Below the pieces are notes generated by a model, which was not told the origin of the DNA, searched no databases, and was given only the letters and a program-made list of their open reading frames with translations. Below, piece after piece: positions 20,846 to 33,123 of a DNA stretch of 64,000 nt. The translations under genes were made by a program, and so were the position numbers. The first letter of the stretch is position 1. Each line of letters starts with the position of its first letter. The stretch is from Paracoccaceae bacterium. Its GTDB lineage: Bacteria; Pseudomonadota; Alphaproteobacteria; Rhodobacterales; Rhodobacteraceae. The stretch lies in NCBI GenBank assembly GCA_020628545.1, contig JAHDEX010000007.1:39375-103374 (forward strand). Reading direction: 5' to 3'.

Positions 20846-21841
20846 CTAGCGGATCCAGAAGCCTTCGGATTTGATCTTGTTGCGGATCTGCTGCTCTTTG
20901 CGGGGCAGGTTGTCGCGATCAAATAGTGCGCGGACTTTTTGGCCGCGGCCCTGAAAGACCATGCGCTTGTAGGGCTCGTAGAGCTTCAGAAGCTTTTTGA
21001 TCTTGTTGGGTGCGGCGACGGCTTCCATCACCGCAACCGCATGATCGCTCTCGCGCGCGTAGAACAAGGGCAGCAGCCGGTAATGGCAGGTGATGTCGCC
21101 GTCCAGCCCGCTGAGTTCAGGTCCGGGGCGACCGCCGCCGAAACTGTGGATCACAAGGGGGAGGACAACCTGATCAAGCCAGGGGTCGAGCGACTGCACG
21201 ACCAGCTCTTCTGGGCGGTCATCGCGTACTGCCACGGCCCAGTCGGTGAAACGTTTCCCAAATTCTTGAGGGCAAGCGCCGAAGAACCAACCGGCGTTGA
21301 AGTAAAGATAGCGCTGCCAGTAGTCGTCGGGCTGCGACAGATCGAGGCTGCTGGCGAAGTCGAGGTCGAACTTGTCGTAAAGCGACTTCCAGACGGCGGT
21401 GTACCCGGGCCAGTAGAGCTCTTCTTTCGGCCAGGTATTTTCGCGCTTCATCGAGGCTGCAGGCCGCGAAAAATCGAATGGCACCAAGCTGATATCTCCG
21501 GTGATTAATGTGTCGGTATCAAAAAAGACAAAGGGTTCGCCTGCAGGCATGGCCGTCAGGCCTTCGATCTTATTGCCGTAGGGATAGTCTTCGCCGAAAT
21601 GGACATTCTCGAAGGGGCGAACTTCAGCCTCAAGTTCTCCAAGCCGTTCTTTGACGGCGTCGGACATGCGGGGATCGTGGGTCCAGCGGTCGCCCGGTTG
21701 CGGCTCGACCACGATCATCTTGCCCGCAAACCCGGGCGCCATCGCACGCAACGAGGCGACAAAAAGAAGGGCCTCATACTCTAACCGGCCTGATTGCCCG
21801 ACGATCATGATATTGAACGGGCCTGAATGCTGCTCTGCCAT
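20846..21841 (-). CDS. glycosyltransferase-like protein of unknown specificity
   Basis: FVFFDTDTLITGDISLVPFD (DxD-like) and overall layout of nucleotide-sugar transferases. Confidence 0.5.
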   Translation of the reverse strand: MAEQHSGPFNIMIVGQSGRLEYEALLFVASLRAMAPGFAGKMIVVEPQPGDRWTHDPRMSDAVKERLGELEAEVRPFENVHFGEDYPYGNKIEGLTAMPAGEPFVFFDTDTLITGDISLVPFDFSRPAASMKRENTWPKEELYWPGYTAVWKSLYDKFDLDFASSLDLSQPDDYWQRYLYFNAGWFFGACPQEFGKRFTDWAVAVRDDRPEELVVQSLDPWLDQVVLPLVIHSFGGGRPGPELSGLDGDITCHYRLLPLFYARESDHAVAVMEAVAAPNKIKKLLKLYEPYKRMVFQGRGQKVRALFDRDNLPRKEQQIRNKIKSEGFWIR

Positions 21842-22087
21842 CGATTACCTGCGTTTTGTTGCGGGCACTCTAGTGGCTCGCCAGTTGTGTGACGAGAGAC
21901 CCGTCGCATCCCATCACAATCGGCACGCGGGCGTGCCGTCGTTGCACCAGCCCTGTGCTTCTTTCATGGGCGTTTTGAAGACTGGACATTGCAGAAGTTT
22001 CATCATCGCGCCCAATTATTGGGCAATTGGTTGCCGGGTGGGCGCTGAAAACGGGATTTTCCGTGCATCCCTTCCGGAGTTGCGGGA

Positions 22088-22963
22088 TTGTTGCGAGGCA
22101 TTATCGCTCCGGGGTGGAAGATTAACCAAGCTGCCAAAATAGACGTGTCTGATCTGTCAGCACCTGCACTGCCGCGGGCGCGGGGGACCATTGACCTTGC
22201 AGCCAAGCGGCGCGGCGCTTCGAGCGTGATTTCAGACTTTCGCTCATCAGGCTCCATGAAAATGCTCTTCCCGCATGGGTCTGATGCGGCCTTGAATGCG
22301 GTGCTCCTTAATACCGCCGGGGGGATGACCGGCGGAGATGCCTTTACGGTGCAAGCGGCGGCAGAGGCGGGCGCGCGGCTGACGCTGACGACGCAAGCTG
22401 CGGAACGCATTTATGGCGCAGTTGACCCATTGCCAGCGACGCTTACCACCCAATTGACCGCCGCTGCAGGCGCGCGGATCGACTGGTTACCGCAGGAAAC
22501 AATTTTCTTTGATCGCGGTGCGTTGCGGCGCAAGCTTCATGTCGATCTCGCATCGGATGCAACGCTTCTGATGGTTGAGCCGCTTGTCTTTGGCCGCGCC
22601 ACCATGGGCGAGACGGTGAACCATGCCGTCTTTTCAGATGACGTGCGTGTCTGGCGCAACGGAGAACTCGTTTTTGCCGATGCGGTGCGTTTGCAGGGCG
22701 ATGTCGATGCAGTACTCAAAGGATCGGCCGCAGGACAGGGCTGCATCGCGATGGCTAGTCTTCTGTATGCTGGGTATGATGCCGAGGCCTTCCTTAGACC
22801 CCTTCAAGTGATGATGCCTGCGACCGGCGGCGTTAGCCTGATCCGCGAAGGCGTGCTTTTCGCACGGATTCTCGCGCCTGATAGTTTTGACCTCCGCCGC
22901 GCGATGGTGCCTGTGATCCGGCACCTGCTCGGCGGCCCGCTTCCCAAGACATGGATGCTTTAA
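22088..22963 (+). CDS. ureD: urease accessory protein UreD
   Basis: [38 protein letters not shown]; start codon uncertain (TTG). Confidence 0.92.
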   Translation: MLRGIIAPGWKINQAAKIDVSDLSAPALPRARGTIDLAAKRRGASSVISDFRSSGSMKMLFPHGSDAALNAVLLNTAGGMTGGDAFTVQAAAEAGARLTLTTQAAERIYGAVDPLPATLTTQLTAAAGARIDWLPQETIFFDRGALRRKLHVDLASDATLLMVEPLVFGRATMGETVNHAVFSDDVRVWRNGELVFADAVRLQGDVDAVLKGSAAGQGCIAMASLLYAGYDAEAFLRPLQVMMPATGGVSLIREGVLFARILAPDSFDLRRAMVPVIRHLLGGPLPKTWML

Positions 22964-22964
22964 G

Positions 22965-23267
22965 ATGCAATTGACCCCTCGTGAAAAAGACAAACTGCTT
23001 GTGGCAATGGCCGCTGAGGTTGCCCGGAAACGGCTGGCGCGTGGTGTGAAGCTGAACCACCCTGAAGCGATTGCTTTGATCACTGACGCGGTGGTGGAAG
23101 GCGCGCGCGATGGCCGCTCGGTCGCCGATATGATGCAGGCGGGTGGGCAGGTGATTACTCGCGATCAGTGCATGGAGGGTGTCCCCGAGATGATCCACGA
23201 AGTGCAGGTGGAGGCCACTTTTCCGGATGGGACCAAATTGGTGACTGTCCACAATCCAATTCGTTGA
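22965..23267 (+). CDS. ureA: urease subunit gamma
   Basis: [31 protein letters not shown]-terminus. Confidence 0.97.
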   Translation: MQLTPREKDKLLVAMAAEVARKRLARGVKLNHPEAIALITDAVVEGARDGRSVADMMQAGGQVITRDQCMEGVPEMIHEVQVEATFPDGTKLVTVHNPIR

Positions 23268-23303
23268 TTTGAGTAAGTGAAGCAAAGCGGAAGGGAGTTC
23301 GCG

Positions 23304-23609
23304 ATGATTCCAGGAGAAGTTATGACTGCAGAGGGCGAGATCGCCCTCAATACTGACCGAAAGGCTGTGACGCTCATGGTCTCCAATACCGGCGACCGCC
23401 CCGTCCAGGTCGGCAGCCATTACCATTTTGCTGAGGCCAACAGCGCGCTGGATTTTGATCGGGACGCCGCTCGCGGCTGTCGGCTGGACATTGCCGCAGG
23501 GACAGCTGTGCGGTTTGAGCCGGGTCAGCGGCGCGAGGTCAACGTGATCCCGCTCTCGGGGGGGCGCAAGGTTTATGGGTTTAATCAGGCTGTGATGGGA
23601 GAGCTGTGA
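23304..23609 (+). CDS. ureB: urease subunit beta
   Basis: [27 protein letters not shown]; start MIPGEV. Confidence 0.97.
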   Translation: MIPGEVMTAEGEIALNTDRKAVTLMVSNTGDRPVQVGSHYHFAEANSALDFDRDAARGCRLDIAAGTAVRFEPGQRREVNVIPLSGGRKVYGFNQAVMGEL

Positions 23610-23935
23610 TGTTCCGGCTATTCACGCATCGCAATACCCCGCTGCATTACTGGGCGAACGCTATGGAAGTCGGCTACGTGATGGCGGAGGCGCAGGCCGT
23701 GATCGCCATGCGCCTCATGGGCATGGCTGGGGTCTGGTCGGTGACGCCGACCGAAGACGGGCGGATGATCTCGGAAAAGGTCTACGCAATGACAAAGGCT
23801 GCAACGGATTCGACGAAGGTCGCACTGCGCGGCGGCACCGCCGATCAGATCGCCGCGGCTGCCATCAAACCGGTGCGCCGCAAGACGCGATCCAATGCCC
23901 GGCGGCTCGGCAAGCGCGGTGTGAAAATCAAATGA
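23606..23935 (+). CDS. small protein of unknown function inserted between ureB and ureC
   Basis: 109-aa ORF overlapping ureB by 4 nt; phasin-like helical sequence with basic C-terminus. Confidence 0.7.
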   Translation: MMFRLFTHRNTPLHYWANAMEVGYVMAEAQAVIAMRLMGMAGVWSVTPTEDGRMISEKVYAMTKAATDSTKVALRGGTADQIAAAAIKPVRRKTRSNARRLGKRGVKIK

Positions 23936-23957
23936 GACTGACGATGGAGACCGCCTG

Positions 23958-25667
<1,710 letters not shown>

Positions 25668-25676
25668 GGTAACGTC

Positions 25677-26270
25677 ATGCGTACCTTTATCATGACATCC
25701 CTCGGGCTCGCTGCGTTTCCGTTCGCGGTGCAAGCCGCTTGCCCAACTGCAGAAACGCTCACCAAGGGCGCGATTGTTTTCACTGTTGATGGCGAGGAAG
25801 AGGTTCATACGCGTGCACCCAACGGTGTCGTGACGATCCGCACCGAGGAAGACGCGGACGGTGTGGCCATTCAAACCATCGCGGCGCGCGGTATTCACGT
25901 GTTGCAGCTGGCGGATGTGGTCGATGGGAAGCTTGACTTCGACACGATCTGGCGCTTCGCCTTCACCGACCCGATTGAGCAGTTGCCTGCTCCCACACCG
26001 GGTGGATCCTGGCTCGGGAAGTCCACCAGCTATGTCGATCGTGTCGCGGAAGAGGAAGATATCCAGCACACATGGGGCCCGATGGAGGCTTTTACGATCG
26101 GATCCTGTACGTTTGATGCAATTCCGGTGCGCGCTGAGTTCGACGGGGAAGAGTATGACCACGTGGAAGACATGATCTACTTTCCGGAGCTCGATACGGG
26201 TATCCTGATCGGCTACAGCGATACCGAAGGCACCGATACCTACACTTACACCGATGTGCGCGCGCAATGA
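25677..26270 (+). CDS. secreted protein of unknown function inserted between ureC and ureE
   Basis: Signal peptide MRTFIMTSLGLAAFPFAVQAAC; no recognised family. Confidence 0.7.
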   Translation: MRTFIMTSLGLAAFPFAVQAACPTAETLTKGAIVFTVDGEEEVHTRAPNGVVTIRTEEDADGVAIQTIAARGIHVLQLADVVDGKLDFDTIWRFAFTDPIEQLPAPTPGGSWLGKSTSYVDRVAEEEDIQHTWGPMEAFTIGSCTFDAIPVRAEFDGEEYDHVEDMIYFPELDTGILIGYSDTEGTDTYTYTDVRAQ

Positions 26271-26758
26271 CCTTGCCCCGCGCGATGGAAGTCATCCCGG
26301 GTGCTGGCACGGGTGAGACGACACTGACGCTCAGCTATGACGACCGTTTTTTGCGGCGCAAAGTGCTGGTCTGTGATGACGGGACGTCGGTGCTGCTCGA
26401 CTTGGCGCAGACGACCTCTTTGAACGAGGGCGATGTTGTTGTCAGAGAGGATGGGCGCCGCATTGCTGTGCGGGCCGCGAAAGAGCCGTTGTTGCAGATC
26501 ACCGCAGACCGGTTGTTGTCTGTCGTTTGGCACATCGGAAATCGCCATTGTCCATGTCAGATCGAAGAGGCACGGGTGTTGATCCAGCCGGATCACGTGC
26601 TGCGTGACCTGATGGTGCGCCTTGGTGCGACGGTGACCGAGGTGGAAGAACCGTTCTCACCCGAGGGTGGCGCTTACGGCCATGGGCGGACCCATGGCCA
26701 CGATCATTCGCATCAGCATGGACCGGACCATGTGCATGGGCATCATCACCATGACTGA
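26267..26758 (+). CDS. ureE: urease accessory protein UreE with His-rich C-terminus
   Basis: WHIGNRHCPCQIEE; tail [25 protein letters not shown]. Confidence 0.93.
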   Translation: MTLPRAMEVIPGAGTGETTLTLSYDDRFLRRKVLVCDDGTSVLLDLAQTTSLNEGDVVVREDGRRIAVRAAKEPLLQITADRLLSVVWHIGNRHCPCQIEEARVLIQPDHVLRDLMVRLGATVTEVEEPFSPEGGAYGHGRTHGHDHSHQHGPDHVHGHHHHD

Positions 26759-27395
26759 TGCAGATGCCGTGCTGACGCTGGCGCAGTGGTTCTCGCCCAG
26801 TTTTCCCATCGGGGCGTTCAGCTATTCACATGGGCTTGAGACGGCAATTGCTGAGGGTCATGTGACCGATGCGCGGTCAGCTCAGGCGTGGATTGATGAT
26901 ATTCTGCGGCATGGGGCGGGACGCAATGATGCAATCTTGTTGGCGGCAGGGTTTGCGGCGGACGCAAGCACGCTGGCCTCCCATAATGCGCTCGCACGCG
27001 CATTGGCACCCTCGCAGGAGCGTTTGCTAGAGGCTGAGCAACAAGGCGCTGCCTTTGCCCGCACGATCCGGGAGGTCTGGGGCTATGACGTGCCGGACAT
27101 GGTTTTGCCGCTGGCTGTGGGTGCTGCGGCGGCACACCACGGCCTGCCAGTCCAGCTGACAATTGAAACCTACCTGCACAGCTTTGCTGCCAATCTTGTC
27201 TCTGCCGCAGTCCGGTTGGTGCCGCTGGGCCAGACCGAAGGGCAGGCGGTGGTGTTGCAGTTGAAACCTGCGATTACTGAGATTGCGGCCACGGCGCTGA
27301 CCCAAACCATCGACGACCTTGGTGCCGCGACATTTGCAGCCGACATCAGCGCAATGCGCCATGAAACCCAATATGCAAGGATCTTCCGCTCATGA
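26751..27395 (+). CDS. ureF: urease accessory protein UreF
   Basis: [24 protein letters not shown]; start overlaps the ureE stop. Confidence 0.93.
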   Translation: MTDADAVLTLAQWFSPSFPIGAFSYSHGLETAIAEGHVTDARSAQAWIDDILRHGAGRNDAILLAAGFAADASTLASHNALARALAPSQERLLEAEQQGAAFARTIREVWGYDVPDMVLPLAVGAAAAHHGLPVQLTIETYLHSFAANLVSAAVRLVPLGQTEGQAVVLQLKPAITEIAATALTQTIDDLGAATFAADISAMRHETQYARIFRS

Positions 27396-28039
27396 CCTCA
27401 CCACATGGACCGCTTCGTGTTGGCATCGGTGGCCCGGTGGGTGCGGGCAAGACGACGCTGACGGCGCAACTGGCGCGCGCGTTAAAGGATCGCTGTGACT
27501 TGGCGGTGATCACCAACGATATCTATACGCAGGAAGATGCGGAAGCCTTGATGCGCATGCAGATCCTGCCGCAGGACCGCGTTTTGGGTGTCGAAACGGG
27601 TGGCTGCCCGCATACGGCGATCCGCGAAGATGCGTCGATCAACCTTGCGGCAGTGGACACGCTGAAAAAGCGGCACCCGCAGCTTGACCTCGTGTTAATT
27701 GAATCGGGCGGAGATAATCTTTCTGCAACTTTCAGCCCGGAGCTGGCGGATGTGACGATCTATGTGATCGATACCGCAGCGGGTGAGGAAATCCCCCGCA
27801 AGGGTGGGCCGGCGATCACGAAGTCGGATGTGCTGGTGATCAATAAGACGGATTTGGCACCCTACGTGGGTGCTTCGCTTGAGGTGATGCAGCGTGATTC
27901 CGACCGGATGCGCGGCACGCGGCCTTATGTTTTCGCGAGCCTGAAGTCTGGGCAGGGCGTTGAAAAAATCATCAGTCTGTTGGTTGAAATCGGGGGCCTT
28001 GCCCTCAAACCCGTTCCCGCCACAGCATCATCTTTGTGA
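27392..28039 (+). CDS. ureG: urease accessory GTPase UreG
   Basis: [14 protein letters not shown]-loop, [26 protein letters not shown]. Confidence 0.96.
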   Translation: MTSPHGPLRVGIGGPVGAGKTTLTAQLARALKDRCDLAVITNDIYTQEDAEALMRMQILPQDRVLGVETGGCPHTAIREDASINLAAVDTLKKRHPQLDLVLIESGGDNLSATFSPELADVTIYVIDTAAGEEIPRKGGPAITKSDVLVINKTDLAPYVGASLEVMQRDSDRMRGTRPYVFASLKSGQGVEKIISLLVEIGGLALKPVPATASSL

Positions 28040-28122
28040 TGCTGCATTCGATGGTTAATGCATACGTGCGCCTGTGCATTGAGAGGCCATGCGCGCGTAT
28101 CCGTTAAGGCGATTGTGGAAAC

Positions 28123-28263
28123 ATGATTGGATTATTTCGTCGGACACGGCGGGGGCGGCGATGGCTCAGCCTTCGATGCTTGCTGGGACGCCATGATTGG
28201 CGTGAAAGCACGAGTATGCCTGAGAAAATGTGCCGTCGCTGCGGGCTGCGTGTGCCAAACTAA
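28123..28263 (+). CDS. 46-aa zinc-ribbon-like small protein (not in the supplied ORF track)
   Basis: ATG ... TAA encodes MIGLFRRTRRGRRWLSLRCLLGRHDWRESTSMPEKMCRRCGLRVPN with C-x4-H-x12-C-x2-C. Confidence 0.55.
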   Translation: MIGLFRRTRRGRRWLSLRCLLGRHDWRESTSMPEKMCRRCGLRVPN

Positions 28264-28309
28264 ACGGCGCATTGCCAGTTGTTTCACATCATGTCCGGGA
28301 AGGTCACCA

Positions 28310-28384
28310 TGGTACTCCCTAGGGGAATCGAACCCCTCTTTCCAGGTTGAAAACCTGGCGTCCTAACCGATAGACGAAGGGAGC
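28310..28384 (-). tRNA. tRNA-Glu (anticodon TTC), CCA encoded
   Basis: Reverse strand GCTCCCTTCGTCTATCGGTTAGGACGCCAGGTTTTCAACCTGGAAAGAGGGGTTCGATTCCCCTAGGGAGTACCA; cloverleaf with anticodon loop TTTTCAA. Confidence 0.95.
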
Positions 28385-28456
28385 ACGCTGGTGTGAGCGC
28401 TATTTAGGGAAAGCCACCCGATACCGCAAGCGGTTTTTTGGCGCGATCCGCGAAAA

Positions 28457-30217
28457 TTATCCAGCCGGTGCTGCGTCTTCCAGCCGAAGTTGCGGATTGG
28501 TGCGACCCTGCCAAGAGTTCAGTTCCAGCCGCCCAGCGAGGTGAAAGCGGGCACCGTTGTGATTTAGCAGCAATGGGCCAAGTGGGCCGTCCATTGCACC
28601 GAAACTGATGGCGTCAATGCGCGCACCCAAACCGTCGCCAAAGGTGATCTTGAGGTGGTTTGCGCCGACCTGTTTGGCAAAGAGAATCTGGCAGTCTGCA
28701 AAGGCGAAACGGGGGGCAGGTGCACCGGCACCAAAGGGGCCCGCAGTCTCAAGCTGGGTAATCAGCTCGACCGTTGCGGCACCGGGAAACAGCACGCCAT
28801 CAAGCCGCAGATCGGATGGGCCGATACGGTCAGCGCCCTGTTTGGCCAGAAGTGCGCCGATGCGGGCCATTGCCTCATCCAGTTTGTCGCGGGCCACGGT
28901 CAGGCCAGCGGCCATCTTGTGGCCGCCCCCTTTGATCAGCAGCCCTTCGGCGGCAACTTTCTGGATGACGGCACCGAGGTCGATGCCCGAGACGGAGCGG
29001 CCGGAGCCTTTGCCTTCATCCCCATCCAGTCCAATGACGATGGCGGGGCGGTTGGTGGCTTCTTTCAGGCGGGAGGCGACGATGCCCACAACGCCCGGGT
29101 GCCAGCCTTCACCGGCGGCCCAGACCAAGGGTGCGTCGAAGCCGCGGTCTTCGGCTTGTTGCAAGGCCAGGTCACGGACGCGCGTTTCGACGTCGCGCCG
29201 TTCTGTGTTCAACTCATCAAGCCGGGCGGCCATGGCGTTGGCCTCGACAGGGTCGTCCGACGCGAGGAGTCGCGCGCCAAGGTCGGCTTTTCCGATGCGC
29301 CCGCCCGCGTTCACACGGGGCCCGAGCAGAAATCCGAGATGGTAGGAGGTGGGTGCCTGATCAAGTCCTGCGACATCGGCGAGGGCCGTCAGCCCAACCC
29401 GTTGGCGGCGCGCCATGACTGTGAGGCCTTGGCGGACAAGCGCGCGGTTCACGCCTATGAGCGGGGCGACATCGGCAACGGTGGCGAGAGCCACCAGATC
29501 CAAGAGCGCCATCAGGTCTGGGCCGCGTTGATTTGCGAGCTTCAGTTGGCGGTTCGCCTCGACCAGCATCAGGAAGACAACGGCAGCCGCACAGAGATGG
29601 GCAAGGTCGCCGCTTTCGTCTTGCCGGTTTGGGTTCACGACCGCGTGGCAGTCGGGCAAGGTTTCTGCCCCAAGGTGGTGATCGAGGACCACCACGTCGG
29701 CACCCTTGGCGGCAGCAATGGGACCATGGGAGAGCGTGCCGCAATCGACGCAGACGATCAGGTCATGGTCGCGGGCAAGCGCTGCCATCGCGGTTTCATT
29801 GGGCCCGTAACCTTCATCGATGCGGTCGGGAACATAGAGCGTGGCGCGACATCCCATGTCGCGCAGCCATGAGATCAGAAGCGCGGCAGAGGAACCACCA
29901 TCGACATCGTAGTCTGCGAAAATGGCGATGCGCTCTCGGCCCGTCGCCGCCTGCACAAAACGCGCCGCTGCAACCTCCATATCCTTCAGGCTGCGCGGGT
30001 CGGGTAAAAGATCCCGCAGGGTCGGGGCGAGGTAGGCGCGCGCATCTTCGGGTGACACAGCCCGGCGGACCAATGTGCGGCACAGCGGGGCAGGCAGCCC
30101 GGTTGTTTGCACCATGGCTTGCGAGAGCCGGTCCTCTTCCGCAGACGGGCCAATCCACCGCCGCCCGGTGGCAGAGGCGGCAACGCCGAGAAACGCATCA
30201 TCTTGTGGTCGATTCAT
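28457..30217 (-). CDS. recJ: single-stranded-DNA-specific exonuclease RecJ
   Basis: FADYDVDGGSSAALL, VDCGT, LDHHLGAE DHH motifs. Confidence 0.94.
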   Translation of the reverse strand: MNRPQDDAFLGVAASATGRRWIGPSAEEDRLSQAMVQTTGLPAPLCRTLVRRAVSPEDARAYLAPTLRDLLPDPRSLKDMEVAAARFVQAATGRERIAIFADYDVDGGSSAALLISWLRDMGCRATLYVPDRIDEGYGPNETAMAALARDHDLIVCVDCGTLSHGPIAAAKGADVVVLDHHLGAETLPDCHAVVNPNRQDESGDLAHLCAAAVVFLMLVEANRQLKLANQRGPDLMALLDLVALATVADVAPLIGVNRALVRQGLTVMARRQRVGLTALADVAGLDQAPTSYHLGFLLGPRVNAGGRIGKADLGARLLASDDPVEANAMAARLDELNTERRDVETRVRDLALQQAEDRGFDAPLVWAAGEGWHPGVVGIVASRLKEATNRPAIVIGLDGDEGKGSGRSVSGIDLGAVIQKVAAEGLLIKGGGHKMAAGLTVARDKLDEAMARIGALLAKQGADRIGPSDLRLDGVLFPGAATVELITQLETAGPFGAGAPAPRFAFADCQILFAKQVGANHLKITFGDGLGARIDAISFGAMDGPLGPLLLNHNGARFHLAGRLELNSWQGRTNPQLRLEDAAPAG

Positions 30218-30235
30218 GACGTCACACATAAAGAA

Positions 30236-30259
30236 GGGGCGCAGCCTTGGCCACGCCCC
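30236..30259 (-). terminator. terminator of glpX
   Basis: Reverse strand GGGGCGTGGCCAAGGCTGCGCCCC followed by TTCTTT. Confidence 0.65.
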
Positions 30260-30290
30260 ACATCTTCAATTAATCAGGTTACCTTGCGGA

Positions 30291-31256
30291 TCAGCCTGTT
30301 GGATTGCGGTACTGCATGCGGCGCACAGAGCCGGTTTTGGACCGCATCAGGATCGTTTCAGCTGTCACAAAACCCACTTCGCGCTTGATGCCAGGCACCA
30401 GCGAGCCGTCGGTGACCCCAGTGGCCGCGAAGATCACATCGTTCGTGACCATATCGTCGCGGGTATAGACGCGGTCGAGGTTCTTGATCCCCGCCTTTGC
30501 CGCGCGGCCCTTTTCGTCGTCATTGCGGAATGTCAGGCGCCCAAAAATCTGCCCGCCCATGCATTTGAGCGCCGCTGCAGCGAGGACGCCTTCGGGCGCA
30601 CCGCCGGACCCCATATACATGTCGATGCCGGTCTTTGCTGGCTCGGCGCAATGCATGACACCGGCAACGTCACCATCAGTGATCAGGCGGATTGCAGCGC
30701 CGGTTGAGCGGATGTCTTCAATCATCTGCTCGTGGCGCGGACGTTCCAGAACGCAGACCGTGATGTCGTTGGTGGAGCAACCTTTTGCAGCTGCAAGGTT
30801 GGATACGCGCTCGGCTGGCGACATGTCGAGTGTCACGACGCCGCTGCGATATCCCGGGCCAATGGCCAGTTTGTCCATGTAGACGTCCGGCGCGTGCAGC
30901 ATTGAACCGCGCGGCCCCATGGCGATCACGGCGAGCGCGTTTGGCATGTCTTTGGCTGTCAGCGTGGTGCCTTCCAGTGGGTCCAGCGCGATGTCCACGC
31001 CGGGGCCGTTGCCAGTGCCGACCTCTTCGCCAATGTAAAGCATCGGCGCTTCGTCGCGCTCACCTTCACCGATGACCACGACGCCTGCGATGTCGAGGGC
31101 GTTCAGCTGGGTGCGCATCGCGTCAACCGCGGCTTGGTCAGCTGCTTTTTCGTCCCCGCGCCCAATCAAAGAGGCGCATGCGATTGCCGCAGCCTCAGAC
31201 ACGCGGGCCAAGCCCAGCGACAGTGCGCGGTCGTTAAAATCAACGGTGTTGGGCAT
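30291..31256 (-). CDS. glpX: class II fructose-1,6-bisphosphatase
   Basis: GEGERDEAPMLYIGEEVG, DPLEGTTLTA, GSGGAPEGVLAAAAL. Confidence 0.95.
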   Translation of the reverse strand: MPNTVDFNDRALSLGLARVSEAAAIACASLIGRGDEKAADQAAVDAMRTQLNALDIAGVVVIGEGERDEAPMLYIGEEVGTGNGPGVDIALDPLEGTTLTAKDMPNALAVIAMGPRGSMLHAPDVYMDKLAIGPGYRSGVVTLDMSPAERVSNLAAAKGCSTNDITVCVLERPRHEQMIEDIRSTGAAIRLITDGDVAGVMHCAEPAKTGIDMYMGSGGAPEGVLAAAALKCMGGQIFGRLTFRNDDEKGRAAKAGIKNLDRVYTRDDMVTNDVIFAATGVTDGSLVPGIKREVGFVTAETILMRSKTGSVRRMQYRNPTG

Positions 31257-31341
31257 TATTCAATCCTTCGTATGTTCAATGTCGGCTTAGGCAGGATGAC
31301 GTTGAGGAACAACCTTGAGAGCGCTAACAGTTTCGAAAAAA

Positions 31342-31365
31342 GGGACAGTCTAGACCTTCTGCCCC
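31342..31365 (-). terminator. intrinsic terminator of hom
   Basis: Reverse strand GGGGCAG-AAGGTCTAGA-CTGTCCC (one G.U) followed by TTTTTT. Confidence 0.75.
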
Positions 31366-31381
31366 GGATTTCATCGTGGCG

Positions 31382-32668
31382 TTAAACTTCTTCAATGCGT
31401 AGGGCGACGGGTGTGCCGTCGACAACATCCGTGTCGGCGAAGGCTGCAATCGCCTCGCTTAGTGCTGTGCGCGTGGTCTTGTGTGTCACGATGAGAACGG
31501 GTGCTGTATCGTCCGTGTGATCATACTGACGCATGCGGTGGATCGAGATCCCAGCTTCGCCTAAGATCTTGGCCACCTTGGCAAGTGCACCGGGTTTATC
31601 GACCAGTTGCAGACGCAGGTAGTAGGGCGCAGGGATCGCCGAGTGGGCGGCGCGCGCGGCACGCAGGCCGCTGGCAGGCTGGCCAAATGTGGACAACCGG
31701 AAACCCCGTGCGATGTCGAGAACATCCCCCATCACCGCGCTCGCGGTCGGGCCTTCACCCGCACCCGCGCCACGGAGCACGATTTGCCCGACGCTGTCAC
31801 CTTCGAGCACAACCATGTTGGTGCCGCCCGCGAGCTGTCCAAGCGGCGATGTGTCGGGGACAAGGCAGGGGGCCATGCGCTGTTCCAATCCGCGCCCGCT
31901 CATTTGAGCAACGCCGAGAAGTTTGATCTTGTACCCCATATCAGCGGCTTGGTGGATGTCTTCAATTGTCACCGACCCGATGCCTTCGAGATCAACAGCA
32001 TCAAAGTTGACCTGAGTCCCGAAAGCGATGGATGCCAGAAGCGCCAGTTTGTGTCCCGCGTCGATGCCGCCCACATCCAGTTCCGGGTCAGCTTCGAGGT
32101 AGCCAAGGTTGTTGGCTTCGTCGAAAACCTCCTGATAGCTCAGGCCCGCGTCCTCCATCCGGGTCAGGATGTAGTTACAGCTGCCATTCATCACCCCCAT
32201 AATGCGGAGGATATCATTCCCGGCGAGGCCTTCTGTCAGCGCTTTCACCACCGGAATGCCGCCTGCCACAGCCGCCTCGAACCGGATCACCTGACCACCG
32301 CTTTCCGCTGCTTCGGCCAAGGCCTGACCGTGGATTGCAAGAAGGGCCTTGTTGGCGCTGACAACGTCTTTGCCTGCGGCGAGGGCCGCTTCTGTAGCGG
32401 CCTTTGCAGGACCTTCGGAGCCGCCCATCAGCTCAACAAAAACATCCACGTCCTTCCGTTTAGCAAGGGCAACCGGGTCGTCTTCCCAAGCGTAGTTGCT
32501 CAGGTCAACGCCACGGTCTTTCGACTTTGACCGGGCGGAGACAGCAGTGATTGTGATCGGGCGTCCTGACCGCGTTGCAAGCAGGTCGGCATGGTTTTGC
32601 ACAATTTTCACGACCCCGGTGCCAACGGTTCCTAGTCCGGCAATGCCAAGGCGAAGTGGGGAAGTCAT
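31382..32668 (-). CDS. hom: homoserine dehydrogenase with ACT domain
   Basis: GIAGLGTVGTGVVKI, GVMNGSCNYILTRM, EADPELDVGGIDAGHKLALLASI. Confidence 0.95.
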   Translation of the reverse strand: MTSPLRLGIAGLGTVGTGVVKIVQNHADLLATRSGRPITITAVSARSKSKDRGVDLSNYAWEDDPVALAKRKDVDVFVELMGGSEGPAKAATEAALAAGKDVVSANKALLAIHGQALAEAAESGGQVIRFEAAVAGGIPVVKALTEGLAGNDILRIMGVMNGSCNYILTRMEDAGLSYQEVFDEANNLGYLEADPELDVGGIDAGHKLALLASIAFGTQVNFDAVDLEGIGSVTIEDIHQAADMGYKIKLLGVAQMSGRGLEQRMAPCLVPDTSPLGQLAGGTNMVVLEGDSVGQIVLRGAGAGEGPTASAVMGDVLDIARGFRLSTFGQPASGLRAARAAHSAIPAPYYLRLQLVDKPGALAKVAKILGEAGISIHRMRQYDHTDDTAPVLIVTHKTTRTALSEAIAAFADTDVVDGTPVALRIEEV

Positions 32669-32723
32669 GCGGCTGCTCCGGTCGTGGTGGTCATGTCTTG
32701 AGGCTGTTATCGAATTCCAAACC

Positions 32724-33044
32724 TCACCGCAACGCGGCGCGCGTCACAGCTGCGTTCATCCTCTGACGTGTCGCATTATCGACGACCGGGCGCGACAATT
32801 GCGCGGCACGTGCCCGCAAGGCTGCGAGGCGTTGAGCAAAGGCAACTTCAGAGCGCGGCGTGATTTGCCCGAGACCGGCCGCCTGGGATTGGAGTTGCGA
32901 CAGGGGGAGCAGGTTCGGATAGGTATCATGCCCGTCACCGGACAATTGCGAAGTGGGTAAGTCCGGCGCAGGTGCGCAGGCCAAAGCCAGACAAGCTGTT
33001 GCGGTGCTCAGAAGGGGGCGGAAGCGCATCTGTGGTCCCGGCAT
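32724..33044 (-). CDS. hypothetical lipoprotein
   Basis: Signal/lipobox ATACLALACAPAP; short conserved-looking ORF. Confidence 0.5.
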   Translation of the reverse strand: MPGPQMRFRPLLSTATACLALACAPAPDLPTSQLSGDGHDTYPNLLPLSQLQSQAAGLGQITPRSEVAFAQRLAALRARAAQLSRPVVDNATRQRMNAAVTRAALR

Positions 33045-33123
33045 TGCGTTGCCGGCACCCTAATGGTCGCAACTTACAAGGTGCAACCCCTCAAGGCTGC
33101 CCATGCCTGACTGGATGGAGGGG

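Noticed and set aside
28655-29872. 405-aa plus-strand ORF
   Set aside because: Antisense to recJ, which carries clear DHH motifs.
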